From: Ichthyophis bannanicus
Lineage: Eukaryota > Chordata > Amphibia > Gymnophiona > Ichthyophiidae
Reading direction: 5' to 3'
Assembly (NCBI GenBank): GCA_033557465.1
Contig: CM066048.1
Location: 13,678,305-13,742,304 of the forward strand
DNA: 64,000 nucleotides
The notes beneath the pieces were generated by a model. The model had not been told where the DNA came from. It was given only the letters and a program-made list of their open reading frames with translations, and ran no database searches. Below, one piece after another: positions 49,510 through 61,150 of the stretch. Numbering within the stretch: position 1 is the first letter of the stretch; every line of letters starts with the position of its first letter. The position numbers were made by a program, and so were the translations under genes.

Positions 49510-50998
49510 TGTGACTTTTTGAAGGTGGAGGACAAGGACGCAGCTGCAAAACCCCTGTTTGCTCCTTGAAACCCCCGAAACCCCTGGGACCTACCAGGGA
49601 AGCGACTTCTCTGGGCCTGGCCCCCTCTCGGGGGAATGAACTGGTGAATGTCCCGCTGCTGCCCCCGAGACCTGGGACCAGTGCGGCTCTGTTTTTGTTT
49701 ATCCTCTGGCAACCGACTGCCTTTCGACTCCCCTAAATCCTTAACCAACTTTTCCAAATCTTCTCCAAAGAGCAGCTTCCCCCGGAAAGGGAGCTTACTC
49801 AACCTCACCTTGGAAGAACCATCCGCTGCCCAATTTCGCAGCCACAGACACCTTCTGCCGGCGACAACAGAGGCCATACTCTTCGCTAAACCTCAGATCA
49901 GGTCATAGTGAATGTCGGCGAGATACGCCGCCCCGGACTCCAACCTTGCCGCTTCTTCGGACACTTCCCCCAAGTGGTCACCCTGCACTCGCTGTGCCCA
50001 CCGCAAGCAGGCCTGCGCTACCCAGGCCCCACAAATAGACGCCTGTAAGGACAACGCATTGGCCTCAAATCTGCTTCAGCAACGTTTCAAACTTGCGGTC
50101 TTGTGCATCTTTAAGAGCCGCTGCACCTTCCACCGGGATGGTAGTTTTCTTGGTCACCGCTGATACGGCTGCATCCACCTTGGGAGCCTTAAACAACTCC
50201 CTGTCCTGATCCAAGAGAGGATACAACCTTGCCATAACTCTAGATCCCTTAAGAACAGCCTCCGGCGTATCCCATTCCTCCTGAATCATCTCCTTAAACA
50301 CCCTATGCACTGGGAAAGCCCTCTGATTCTTCCGAAATGCCTGTAGCAGCGGATCCTCCAGGGTAGAGTCTGCTACCAGTTCCGCGTCCGGCATATTAAG
50401 CGTTTTAAGAGACTGTAATGAGCGCCGGTAGCTCTTCTCTACGAAACACCCTAACTACCCGTGCCTGATCTTCTTGTTCCCTAATCTCACCTTCCTCAAG
50501 ATCCTCCAGGTCTCCATCCATGTCCGCATCCTCCAACCGCACGTCCTCTGACACGACAGAGTGCGCTAGGTGATCTCTACTTGGCCTGGCCCTCTTGGCA
50601 CTGATGCCAGAGGCTGCCGCTGACAATGGCGAATGCGGCCGCTTCAGCCCCAGCTCAGATCCTGAGGTACTCGCTGTAGGTGCTCCCTGAGAGCCCGCCA
50701 AAGTCTTTTGGAGCAGTGCTATGAAATCTGACGAGAAAATCGCCCCTAGATTGCCCGCTAGAGGCTGCTGAGAGAGCGGAGGCACTGGTGTAGCAGATGC
50801 ACTGACCCCAGGCTCAGGAGCCGGTAGGGATGGGAGACTTGGGTCAATCAGTTCCTCCAAACCCTCATGTCCTCTAGCCTCTGCATTGGGAACTAACTCT
50901 CTGGCCTCCAACTTGGGAGCGCAGCCCCTACAGATACCCTCCTGTGAAACTGAACTCCGCTTAGCCCCACACAAAAGGCAGAGCTGCTTGGAAGGCAT
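49506..50998 (-). pseudogene. DIRS-C gag-like protein, two frameshifts and one stop
   Basis: Start ATG 50998 (MPSKQLCLLCG), with the C-x2-C ... C-x2-C cluster (CLLC...CRGC). The acidic motif LEEGEIREQ and RVFRREELPAL follow, then a 1-bp loss near 50405. The middle segment (50394-50065) has FPVHRVFKEMI and AVSAVTKKTTIPVEG, then a 1-bp loss near 50068. A TGA lies near 49896, and the last segment (49877-49506) has AGRRCLWLRNWAADGSS and a Gln/Gly/Arg-rich tail ending at TGA 49506-49508. Confidence 0.87.
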
Positions 50999-51735
50999 GC
51001 CGTCCTGACCCACGCAGGGCGCAAAACCCCCCTCAAAATTAAAAGGGTTTTGTTTTTTTTTTACTCCGGCACCTTCAGGGGGACTCCCCCACCTGAGCCC
51101 TGAAGAAAGAAACGCAAAACAAAGCTTCTAGGCCAAGCTAGGAAGCGCCAAAGCCCCACACTGGAAACCGGCGATCTTCCCACCCTCAGCCCACGCGGTC
51201 TGGCCTGCTCGCGTCAAACAGCCATTTCCTGCCGAAAAAGGCCTCCGGCCCTGCAGAACTGCTGACGGATTCCCATTCACTCACTGTTACCCTATACAGC
51301 CGATTTTAACACTCCCTTTTACCTTTCGGTGTCTCGCAGAACGAGAAATCAGCTGGGACTGCACCCAAGGGCTGTCGGCGCTGGCAGGCAATTACTTTTG
51401 CACTCACTGCTCCCCGAAAACAAGCCGGTTCCTGTCCCTTGCAGTCGGGACGGTAACCCGCTGACGATCCTCTCCCCGAAGTCAAACGGAACCCACTGTC
51501 TGGCTCCTGACTGTCCCCTGGCTGAAATAAAGGGCGGGTAAGGGAGCAGAGGATCTCAGGGCAAAAGGTAAGCCGTTTCTCCCCCAGCCTACAGGCAGAG
51601 AAAGACAAGGCTTCCGATGTGATTCACTCCCTTATCTTTTCGGGTTTTTTTTTTTTTTTTTAAAGAACCTCTACTTAATTGTTCCTCTAGTGAGCCCTGG
51701 GATCCCTGGGCTCACCACCTCTCTAGCTGCTTTGG
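50999..51735 (-). other. DIRS-C 5' untranslated region
   Basis: No gene. It has T/A homopolymer runs (51049-51060, 51646-51662) and G/C-rich sequence between, comparable to the 5' leaders of DIRS-D and E. Confidence 0.55.
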
Positions 51736-51880
51736 AGACTGATAAACTGGTGTGAGGAGGCAGTGCCAGCCCTTATATACTGGTGACATCACAGCACTGA
51801 AGTTTCTCAGTCTCCAAAGCTGCTGGATGAGGTTGACAACCCCAGAGATTCCGGGACTAGACTGGAGGGATGATCAGGAA
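51736..51880 (-). repeat. DIRS-C 5' inverted terminal repeat
   Basis: Inverted copy of 34193-34365. It carries TGACATCA at 51784-51791, a CpG-decayed form of TGACGTCA, and 'cttatata' beside it. The outer edge 'ctggagggatgatcaggaa' is mirrored in the ICR. Confidence 0.88.
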
Positions 51881-52075
51881 CTGCGGTTTTGAGGCTCTGT
51901 TCTTCTGCTTTGTGAAGTTCATACTGACTTGGCATAGGGGCACAGGCTACTTAAGAGGGAGTATTACAACTCAGTTTTTCTCAGTCTCCATCTGCTGGTG
52001 GATGAGCATAACCTACATGTCTGGACTGGACTGAAAAATTAGCAGGTAAGTTCTAATTTAACCTTCTGAGTAGTT
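51881..52075 (+). mobile_element. DIRS-G right inverted terminal repeat, remnant
   Basis: Contains 'tcagtctccatctgctggtggatgagcataacctacatgtctggactggactgaaaaattagcaggtaagttctaatttaa'. The 'tctggactggact' word matches the ICR of DIRS-G at about 10728-10740. The end has the terminal hairpin with CAGGTAAGT (52043-52051). It probably closes DIRS-G, opened at 9.4 kb. Confidence 0.5.
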
Positions 52076-52189
52076 GGGCTGATCACATCATTAGAAAGGA
52101 TTCTTGCCTTGTCCCAGTACTGGCCACTTTGTCAAGAGATGGTCTTGGCTCCCACTTGAAAAATAGTGAAGAAAGCTGTGCTAACAGGT

Positions 52190-52320
52190 CAGAACAGCCT
52201 AATGGTTAGAGTAGTGGGCTAGGGCAGGGCAGCAAGGGTTCAAATCCCACTGCTACTCTTGTTGACATTGTGTTGAGTACTGGGGCTGATGGAGTGCTTT
52301 CTTCTCTACACTCTCTGGAT
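52190..52320 (+). mobile_element. tRNA-derived SINE fragment
   Basis: A-box-like cctaatggttagagtag (52198-52214) and B box gggttcaaatccc (52237-52249), followed by a short body. It is not a tRNA gene: there is no complete cloverleaf. The L2-like tail is not evident. Confidence 0.6.
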
Positions 52321-52454
52321 ATTTTTCAGTTAAAATGAGCACTTTGCAGATGCTTGTTCCTGCCTGTAGACTTGGATATTCTCATGCTGGGAATGTCCCC
52401 AGAACCTACTTCTAAAATGGCTCTGGAAACATCTCTGTGCTTTGGACATCTCTA

Positions 52455-52672
52455 AGCCATTCCTTATCCTCTCTCCAGTCCAGTCCCGCACCTCAGCGGT
52501 TGAGCACCTCTTCCAGCAGCATGGAGACTGAGCATGTTACAATTTTGATGACATCAGGATACTTAGGCAGCTGGCACCACCCCCAGCCTTCCAGTAAGCT
52601 CAGTCTCCAAGCAGCTGGAGCAGGTGATTCCTGGGGTAGGACTCACTGCAGGGACAACTGGGAAGAGTTTAG
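52455..52672 (+). repeat. DIRS ITR-like fragment, probably the left end of DIRS-E
   Basis: 'tctccagtccagtcccgcacctcagcggttgagcacctcttccagcagcatggagactgagcatg' has the same plan as the DIRS-D ITR, including TGACATCA at 52549-52556, but differs in detail. It ends where DIRS-D begins. Assignment to DIRS-E rests on position. Confidence 0.5.
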
Positions 52673-52803
52673 TTCCTTATCATTCCTCCAGTTTAGTCCT
52701 CAACCTCTGGGTTGTGCACCTCCTCCTGCAGCTTGGAGACTGGGCATGTCAAAAACGTGACATCACTGGATGTAGCCTGCTGCTCTCTCCCATCAGCCCC
52801 AGT
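52673..52803 (+). repeat. DIRS-D left inverted terminal repeat
   Basis: Inverted copy of 58469-58633. TGACATCA at 52758-52765. The outer edge is ttccttatcattcctccag. Confidence 0.88.
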
Positions 52804-53673
52804 GTGTCCGGTCTCCATGCAGCAGGAGGACGTAGTGAGCCTAAGTGCTGGGCTCACTCGAGTGACATATAAGGAGCAGTTAGAGTAGAACTAGCTTAAT
52901 TTTGTTTATTTGATTGGCCATTATATTTAAATTTTTTTGAAATTGTGTTACTGTGCCTTTAAAAAAAAAAAAAAAAAAGACACAGCTCTTTGCCGGGTCC
53001 GGTCTCTCCTTCCTCGAGATACATTCTGTTGGGCTTTCTGGGATCAGATCTCTCTTCCCTGATCATCCGGAGGAGAGCTCTGCACCGTGTGATCCCCTGC
53101 TCCACGAGCCACGGCAGCCACTTTCATCAGCAACTGAACGGCGGGAAGCGTGTCCGGCGGCTCTATGCTCGCTCCTTAGCTGAGTGGAGCCGCACATCAG
53201 GGGAAGAACATTTCAAGGTATTGTGTGGGGGCAAGGGGATCAAGCTGGCAAACGGGGAACGGACCGCAGAACTGAGTGGTTTGTCTTGGCGTTTTTTGGC
53301 ATTTGCAATTCTCGGAGGAGGACATTTTGTCGGTGTGCTTGCCGTGTGGTGGTGACAGGCGCAGGAGTGCACAGCGCTGTGAAGATCTTACTTCAGCATT
53401 TTGTTGAACATTTTTCGTTGAGTTCTTTGAATTGATTTAATGGATTTCTTATTAGTGTTCCTTATTTAAAACTGCTTTTCTTTTTTCCTTTCCTGTGGCT
53501 GGAGGTTTTTTTCTTACCTTTCTTTTGGGCCCCTGGGAGTTAGGCAGTTGCATTACTTTAAGTTGCTTAGCTTAACTTAGATTTCTTTTTTAAGGGGCTT
53601 ACCTAAAAAAAAAAAAAAAAGAGCCTCAGTTTCTAATTGCCATTGCCCACTTGGAAGGAATTGGGGGTGATTG
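52804..53673 (+). other. DIRS-D 5' untranslated region
   Basis: No gene. 'gacatataagg' near 52863 could be a TATA box. An 18-base A-run at 52961-52978 and another at 53607-53621 flank GC-rich sequence. Confidence 0.5.
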
Positions 53674-55150
53674 ATGGCATTGCGCCCCCAGTGTGTGGTC
53701 TGCGGCACCCGCAGAGGGGCTATCGCTGACTCGGGAATCTGTCGAGGCGGCACGGCAGTTTCCACCAGCGTAGAACTCAGATGGAGGTTAGCGTAGGCTC
53801 TACGTCTCAAGGGGGATCAGCTGGGGCTGAGGGAGAGCTCTCGCTGCCCACTCAACCAGAAATAAGGCAGGACGCTCAAGCCGGACTGTTAGGGGTACCT
53901 ACGGCAGTGGGAGCGGGGCCACACCCGGAGACTTTTGTCCGGACTTTGTGTTAATAATGCATCAGACGTTCTGTTTGAGGCGTCAGGGGAAATTTCCGGA
54001 TCCCTTGCCGCTCTCTACGCCGCTGCAACAGGCCGGGATAGCGGGAGTTAACAGAGATGTCTCGAGGCCTCCCAAAAGATCTTGGCCGCGAGAGTCTTCG
54101 CCTTCGGATTTAGAGTGGCAGGAGACGGATGAGGCGGAGATAGACCTTGAACCTGGAATGGAAGAAATGGAGGAGGGAGAGATTCCTGAACCGGAGGATC
54201 AGTCGAAAATCATTAGGGTATTCTGGAAGGACGAGCTCATGGCGCTTATCACGGAATCCCTGCAGACACTTCATCTCGCTACGGAACAACCTGTGGAAGA
54301 AGAAAGTGGCAAAGACCCTATTATCCAGGCCGACAGGTAGACCCAATTAGTCTTCCCTGTCCATCGGGTGGTAGACAGGATGATACAGGACGAGTGGGAC
54401 CAACCGGAAACAGGCCTGAGAGGAATTAGAACTATGGATAGACTATATCCATTGGCAGGTAAGGATAAGGAAAAGTTTCAATCTCCGCATATTGATGCGG
54501 CTGTGTCAGCAGTGACCAAGAAGACTGCGATTCCGGTGGAAGAAAGTGCAGCCTTAAAGGATGCACAGGACAGAAAGATGGATGGATTATTGAAACAATC
54601 CTTTGAAGCCGACACTTTGTCATTACAGGCTTCCATTTGTGGAGCGTGGGTGGCAAGAGCATGCCTCAGATGGTCTCAATGATTTAGGCAGGCTTCGCTG
54701 CTGGAGCAGGAAAGTCTGTGTGAGCTAGATTTTTTAGAGTCAGGGTTGGCTTATTTGGAAGATGTTCATTACGACCTGATCGGAGCCCTAGCTAATAGCA
54801 TGGCCTCTTTGGTGGCTGCCCTCAGGTCCCTGTGGTTGAGAAACTTGGCGGCCGATGGCTCCTCTAAATTGTGACTCAGTAAGCTCCCGTTCAAGGGAAA
54901 GTTGTTGTTTGGAGAAGACCTTGATAAGCTGGTTAAGGAATTAGGGGAGTCGAAAGGAGGTCGTCTCCTGGAGGGTAAGCCTAAACTGGGTAAGGCCTCA
55001 CAGGCCTTTCGGGGTCAGTCTAGAGATTTTAGAAGATTTCAAACTTCTCGCCTGGGGAGTTTCCAGAGAGGAAGGTTTGTTTCGACAGCCCAGGGGTTTC
55101 GTGGGTCAGGCAGGGGCTTTTCAGCAGCCACACCTAGGAGACCTCAATGA
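53674..55150 (+). pseudogene. DIRS-D gag-like protein with stops and a frameshift
   Basis: The likely ATG is at 53674 (MALRPQCVVCG); the Cys cluster has lost its last Cys (CRGG). The frame shifts before 53948. From there one frame runs to 55150 with in-frame stops at 54338-54340 (TAG), 54680-54682 (TGA) and 54872-54874 (TGA). Landmarks: MEEGEIPEPEDQ, IIRVFWKDELMALI, FPVHRVVDRMI, AVSAVTKKTAIPVEE, LFGEDLDKLVKELGESKGG, and an Arg/Gly/Phe-rich tail. Confidence 0.85.
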
Positions 55151-56921
55151 AGTGAGGCGGGTCCCGGTGGAAAGTCAACCGATAGGTGGGCGACTTCGGG
55201 AATTTATTTCTGCCTTGACCCAAATAACATCCGATCAGCGGGTCTTGGAAATAATTTGCGAAGGTTACGCGCTAGAATTTGCAAAACCGGTTTGAGATTC
55301 CTTCGTAATGTCTCCCTGCAAAGGTCAGCAGAAAACCTTAGCAGTCCGCAATACTTTAGATTGGTTGTTACAACTAGGAGCGGTAGCACCAGTACCGATT
55401 ACAGATTGCGGCACGGGTCGATACTCAATTTATTTTCGTGGTGCCAAAGAAAGACAGAACTCTAAGACCTATTTTGGATCTCAAAGGGGTCAACCGTTGT
55501 CTTCGGGTACCGCATTTCAGGATGGAAACGTTAAGGTCAGTCATTGTAGCGGTGCGCCAGGGGGAGTTTTTTATGTACCTCGATCTTACAGAGGCATATT
55601 TACACATCCCAATCAGGACAGCTCATCAAAAGTTTCTGCGCTTCGCTTTACCCTGGGGGCACTATCAGTTCCGAGCGTTGCCTTTCGGTTTGGCGATGGC
55701 GCCGCGAACCTTCACCAAGATCATGGTGGTGGTAGCGGCGGCATTGCGGAGAAAAGGAATTCTCATCCATCTTTATCTGGACGATTGGTTAATTCGAGCG
55801 AAATCCAGGGCCGAGAGTGTTCAAGTCACTGACCAGGTAGTGAAGTTTTTGCAGAGTCTCGATTGGGTGGTCAATCCGACCAAAAGTCGCTTGGTGCAAT
55901 CCCAACATCTCGAATATTTGGAGATACACGTCAACACTCAGAAGGGATCAGTGTTTCTGCTGGATCGCCAGATTCAAATCCTTCAGCAATTGGTATGCAA
56001 GTTCAGAGCCGCTCAGGCACCTTCGGCGAGGAGTTATCTTCAATTGTTAGGAACAATGGAAGCAGTACCATGGGCCAGGTTTCATATGAGACCTCTGCAG
56101 CAGGTACTGCTCTGCCGTTGGTCACATCAGAAAGACTCATTGAACAAACGATTTCCCTGTCCCCTCAAGGTTCGACAGTCGCTGCGCTGGTGGCTACTAC
56201 CGGGATCTTTGGAAGCCGGGATGCCACTGGAGCAGCCGGAGTGGCTTCCATTGTTGACGGATGCAAGTCTCGCAGGATGGGGAGCACATTGCGGAGAATT
56301 CTTCATGCAGGGCATTTGGTCCGTTCCAGAGAACACATAGTCAATCAATCGGTTGGAACTGAGAGCGGTATTCTTCGCACTGCAGAAATTTGAAGAGAAG
56401 GTGAAGGGATGGACAGTGCGAGTGTTGTCGGACAACTCAGCAATAGTGGCATACATCAATCGGCAGGGCGGCACAGGAAGTGCAGCCATGAAGGAAGAGG
56501 CGGACATGCTATTCGCCTGGGCAGAACTTAAATTGCCAGCGATTTCGGCAGCGCATATTGCAGGAAAAGAAAATGTGATGGTGGATTTTCTCAACAGGGT
56601 CCAAGTGGATGCGGGAGAATGGGAACTGCATCCGGACGTGTTTGCGCAAGCGGTTCGCAGGTGGGGTACACCGATCATGGACCTGATGGCGACCTTTCAG
56701 TCAGAAAAAGTGGGTCGATTGTACAGCAGACAACAAGAGAGGATGTCGGAGGGGATCGACGCGCTGATGCAAAGATGGCCGATGACACGGGTCTGCTCTA
56801 TGTATTTCCCCCGTGGGCGCTCATAGGTCAGGTGGTACAGTGTATCGAGGCTCATCGGGGAAGAGCACTGCTGGTGGCTCCGGACTGGCCAAGGCGTCCG
56901 TGGTATGCCGATCTTATCTGA
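55151..56921 (+). pseudogene. DIRS-D RT / RNase H / methyltransferase-like ORF with lesions
   Basis: N-terminal region (GGRLREFISALTQITSDQRVLEII) in the +1 frame relative to gag, then a stop near 55293. A 1-bp insertion near 55435 precedes the RT core: RPILDLKGVNRCLR, YLDLTEAYLHIPI, ALPFGLAMAPRTFTK, LYLDDWLI (YLDD). A TAG near 56340 lies before the RNase H end (ELRAVFFAL, VLSDNSAIVAYINRQGG, GKENVMVDFLNR). The methyltransferase-like part (PIMDLMATFQ, YVFPPWALIG) is frame-shifted near 56790. Confidence 0.85.
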
Positions 56922-56999
56922 TTGCTCAACGGGGAGCCTTGGAGGTTGCCGGCATCAGAGAATCTGTTACTGCAAGGTCCACTACAGATGCCCCAAGTG

Positions 57000-58073
57000 G
57001 ATAGGTTCTCGCTTACGGTTTGGCCATTGAAAGGGCAAGGCTAAAGAAGAAAGGAAACTCCGGTGCAATTATCGCGACTTTGCTTCGGGCTAGGAAGAAG
57101 TCTACCTCACTGATGTATGTTCGCATATAGTGCATTTTTGAGGATTGGTGCTCCCGTAGACAAGTGTGGGCGGCTACAGGCTCAGTGCCTTTGGTGTTAA
57201 GTTTTCTGCAAGACGGTTTTGATAAAGGTCTAGCAGCCAGTTCCCTAAGAGTGCAGCTGGCAGCCCTTGCTTGCTATAGAGGCAAGGTGCAAGGGGTAGC
57301 TTTAGGAGCACATGCGGATGTCTTACATTTTCTGAAGGCACTGCGACCCTCTCGTAGAGCTGTGGTTCCACCGTGGGACCTCAATTTGGTTTTAGGGGCG
57401 TTAACCAAAGAACCTTTTGAACCATTGCACAGGGCGTCTGTTAAGGATTTAACTCTGAAGACAGTCTTTTTGATAGCCATTTGTTCAGTGAGGCGAATTT
57501 CGGAACTGCAGGCCTTATCATGTAGAGAACTGTTTTTGTCTTTTTTTAAAGGAAAAGGTCATGTTGTGGCCAGTTCCTTCCTTTTTGCCTAAAGTAGTGT
57601 CTCCATTTCATCTGAATCAGATGGTTTCTCTTCCAGTTCTAGGTTCACTGGAGGGAAATGCTGCGGATAGAGGGTTGCGTCGCTTGGACATAAAGTGAGT
57701 GCAATGGCAGTATTTGAAAGTGTCGGAGGCCTTTTGCAAATCAGATCGTTTATTCGTCTTGTTTGGAGGTTCCTGTAAAGGGGAAGCGGCGTCGAAAGCA
57801 TCCATTTCTAGATGGATTAGAGAGGCTATTGCTTCCGCCTATCTTCTGTGTGGACGACAGGTACCAACAGGGTCGCAAGCTCACTCTACCGTAGCACAAG
57901 CCACGTCATGGGCGGAACACAGTTTGGTTCCGCCTGTAGAAATTTGTAAGGTGGCCACTTGGTCGTCTCTCCATACTTTCAGCAAACACTACCGCCTCGA
58001 TGTTTTGGCATCAAAGGATGCTGTGTTCGGATTGGCGATGTTGCAAGCTGGCTGGAAAGGTCCCTCCCAATGA
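57000..58073 (+). pseudogene. DIRS-D tyrosine recombinase, damaged
   Basis: RRKKKS-like N-terminus with a stop (TAG near 57129). 57164-57592 holds LSFLQDGFDKGLAASSLR, LAALACYRGKVQG and Arg in CSVRRISELQAL. A frameshift near 57560 and a stop near 57695 follow. 57699-58073 holds KASISRWIREAIASAYLL, AHSTVAQATSW (the second catalytic Arg replaced by Val) and HTFSKHYRLDV (Tyr). Not functional. Confidence 0.82.
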
Positions 58074-58094
58074 TTACTGCTCTGTTACATCCCA

Positions 58095-58185
58095 GAGGTT
58101 GAGAACTAAACTGGAGGAACGATAAGGAAATGGAAATTACACTTACCTGGTAATTGTTGTTCCTGTAGTGACTCCAGTTTAGTCC
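58095..58185 (+). repeat. DIRS-D internal complementary region
   Basis: Left half 'gaactaaactggaggaacgataagg' mirrors the outer left ITR. Right half 'attacacttacctggtaattgttgttcctgtagtgactccagtttagtcc' mirrors the outer right ITR. 58186-58468 is non-coding. Confidence 0.85.
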
Positions 58186-58468
58186 TCATTCCCGCCTGGG
58201 TTTGTTTCTTAGCAGTGGAGTTCTTTAAGCGGAGGTGTTCCATTACCGGTAGTTGCAGTTGTTTGCTATAATTTACTGTCCTTTCCTGTTGTCTTTTCTA
58301 GTGTTATGTATGACGAGGAAGGAAAGGAAGAGGTACAAAGAAAAGGGTATTTTTCATCCAGTGGGAAATTCCCTGGTAGATGTTAGTTAATATAAGTTCT
58401 ATTTCATGTTAAAGTTCTAATGAATAAAATAGCTACTTATTTGTTGCTCCTTTGAGTTTGCTTTGTTA

Positions 58469-58633
58469 ATAGTTCACTGGGGCTGATGGGAGAGAGCAGC
58501 AGGCTACATCCAGTGATGTTACTTTTTTGATATGCCCAGTCTCCAAGCTGCAGGAGGAGGTGCACAACCCAGAGGTTGAGGACTAAACTGGAGTCACTAC
58601 AGGAACAACAATTGCCAGGTAAGTGTAATTTCC
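58469..58633 (+). repeat. DIRS-D right inverted terminal repeat
   Basis: Inverted copy of the left ITR. The CRE-like site is decayed here (TGATGTTA, 58514-58521). The outer edge has CAGGTAAGT at 58616-58624 between AATT arms. Confidence 0.88.
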
Positions 58634-59338
58634 ATTTTTTGATTTCCCCTTTAAATTTGTTTAGTTGGTGCTCCTTTCTTCCTTGTTGGGCTGTTGTAAA
58701 GTTTATTGAAAAAAAAAAGGTGGTTTTGATGATAGACGGGCTCCTCCATTCTGGCAAAAATAAATTAAAAAAAGAAGGGAAAAAGCCAGACACATACCTC
58801 TTAGACCTGACTCTGAGTGCCGAGGATCTGCCGGCCGGTGAGTCTCGGTCTTGCGCCGCTCCAAAACCCTCCCTGGGGCCGGGTGCAGAGCGGTTGTGCG
58901 GGCAGGAAGGCAGCCGCCGTTGAAAGGATCAGCAGCATTTTTTTCTTGGCAGAATAACAGTAGGGGTTTTATCCTGCTTGGAAGGTAGGAGGATCGCAAA
59001 GGCCGAAGTTCCGAGTTATCTTGCCGTGGGGGGGTTTTCAGCTGCTTGGCGGGGGACCGGGCAGCAGTCATCCAGCGTTTCCAGTGCCATTTTGTTTGTG
59101 CGGTAAGAGATCATTGCAGCCATGAGTTAACTTTAAATGTTTTAAAGTCTTGGGTTTGTATGGCCTTTTTGCTGCATTTTTCTTTTTTTTTTGTCCCGGT
59201 TTAGTTTTTAAAGGAGCAGTTTATTGTGGGTGCTTTTTTCACGTTACAATAAAAAAAAAAAAAGAAAAAAAGAAAGAGAAGAACAAAGGGGGTAACAACC
59301 TTTTTGTTCTCTTCCTTTTGGTATAAATTCGGTCAGCG
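58634..59338 (+). other. DIRS-E 5' untranslated region
   Basis: No gene seen. Several A-runs (58708-58717, 59249-59262) and a GC-rich middle, as in the leaders of DIRS-C and D. A plus-strand open frame at 58576-58923 crosses the DIRS-D edge and is not a gene. Confidence 0.5.
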
Positions 59339-61150
59339 ATGCCTTCTAGGCCTCAATGTGGAGCGTGTGGAGCGCGCAGAAGCACGCTGTCTGCGGAAGG
59401 GGTCTGCAAGGGTTGCGCTGCGAAGACCCGTTCAGCAGAACAGGATATGTTGGAGGAGGCTAATATAGTTGGTGAGCCAGCATCTCAGCCCTCGGGCCTC
59501 TCGCCTCGGAGAGAGGGAAATCTCAGTTTGACTCTGCTGCAGCAGGATCAGCGGGAGGCTTCCCCTGGGCCTTTGTCCATGCGAAAGCCCAAAGCAATGG
59601 TGCCGGGTGATTTTTGTCCCGAGTTCGTGTTGTTGCTTCATAAGGCGTTTTGTTTAAAGCAACAAGGTCAATCTAAGGGCCATAAGGCAAAGAAGAGAGC
59701 GGCTTCGGTAGATGTGCTGGGCACGGATCCGGACCCAGTGTTACCTTGTGCCAAGAGGTGCCTAGAGAGTGAGTTAGCTGAGGACTGGTTCTTTCCTCAG
59801 AGGTGGAGCAAGAGCTTGGTGTGGAGCAGGCAGATCTCGAGGAGGGCGAGATCCCACAGGAAGATGAGGCCCAGATTGTTAGGGTCTTCTGGAAGGAAGA
59901 ACTGGCCGGGCTCATTTCTGAATCACTCAAGACACATGCTTCCGACGGGAGGTGTCGAGGAGGAGGCGCTGGAGGATCCAATACTTCAGGAGCTTCGTAG
60001 GTCCCAAAAGGTTTTCCCTCTGCATAGGGTCATTAAACAGATGATCCTGGAAGAGTGGGAGCTCCCTGAGAAGGGGGTCAGGGGGTCTCTTATTATGTCC
60101 CGCTTGTATCCCTTGACAGAGCTGGAAAAGGACATGTTTAGGTCTCCAAGGATCGATGCTGTGGTGTCAGCGGTGACTAAGAAGACCACTGTTCCGGTTG
60201 AGGGTAGTGCGGCCCTCAAGGATGTCCAAGATAGGAAGCTGGATGCTCTGTTGAAGCAAGCTTTTGATGTGAGCGCTCTATCGCTTCAGGCCTCGGCTTG
60301 CGGGGCACTAGTGGCACGTACATGTTTAAGGTGTGCACAAGGCCTTCCGGAGTCGTCTCAGGAGGCACACAGTCCAGAGGACGCAGCGAGGCTGGAATCG
60401 GGAGCAGCCTATCTTGCGGACGCTTTCTATGATCTGGTAAGGGTGCTTTTGAACCGTATGGGCTCTATGGTAGCGGCTCGGCGTTACCTCTGGCTCCGCA
60501 ACTGGTCGGCAGATGTATCCTCGAAAGCTCGCTTGAGTAAGCTACCTTTCAAAGGGAGACAGTTAGAAACATAGAAACATGATGACAGAAAAAGACCACA
60601 TGGCCTATGTAGTCCGTCCTTCCATAACAACAACTACAACAGTCCACTTTTTACCTTTAGAGATCCTCTGTGTTGGTCCCATGCTTTTTTGAATTCAGTT
60701 ACTGTCCTCATCTCTACCACCTCCACTGGGAGACTATTCCACGGATCCACTACTCTTTCTGTAAAGAAATATTTCCGCATATCACTCCTGAATCTATCTC
60801 CCTTCACCCTCATCCCATGTCCCCTCGTAGCAGAACATTTATGCCACGGAGGTATTTAAACATCTCAATCATATCACCTCTATCCCGCCTTTCCTCTAAG
60901 GTGTACATATTAAGATCCTTAAGTCTGTCCTCATATGCTTTATAATGAAGCCCATTAATCATTTAAGTAGCAACCCTCTGCACCGACTCCATCCTGTTCA
61001 CATCCTTTTGAAGGTGCGGTCTCCAGAATTGCACACCATACTCCAAATGAGGTCGCATCAAAGACTTATACAGAGGCATTATCACCTCCTTTTTTCTGCT
61101 AGCCATTCCTCTCTGTATTGTGGCGGCGCGCCGTCCGTCTAGGCGGCTGC

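Larger units (their letters stand above)
34193..51880 (-). mobile_element. DIRS-C: DIRS retrotransposon on the minus strand, split by an 11.8-kb nested insertion
   Basis: ITRs at 34193-34365 and 51736-51880 are inverted copies (gactagactggag...gtttctcagtctc...tgcc). The ICR lies at about 34660-34765. Own sequence is 34193-36816 and 48624-51880 (about 5.9 kb); 36817-48623 is an L2 insertion with further nests. The RT domain is cut between the QVLG and MAATLELVPWA blocks. Gag, RT and YR all carry lesions. Confidence 0.9.
52673..58633 (+). mobile_element. DIRS-D: DIRS-type retrotransposon, full length but mutated
   Basis: Left ITR 52673-52803 and right ITR 58469-58633 are inverted copies (cctctgggttgtgcacctcctcctgcagcttggagactgggcat). 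The ICR is at about 58095-58185. Gag, RT and YR are all present in order with several stops and shifts. Terminal edges agree with both halves of the ICR, which fixes the boundaries. Confidence 0.9.

Noticed and set aside
52437..52872. Short open frames in the DIRS ITR region
   Set aside because: They lie across ITR fragments of two elements and show no protein-like features.
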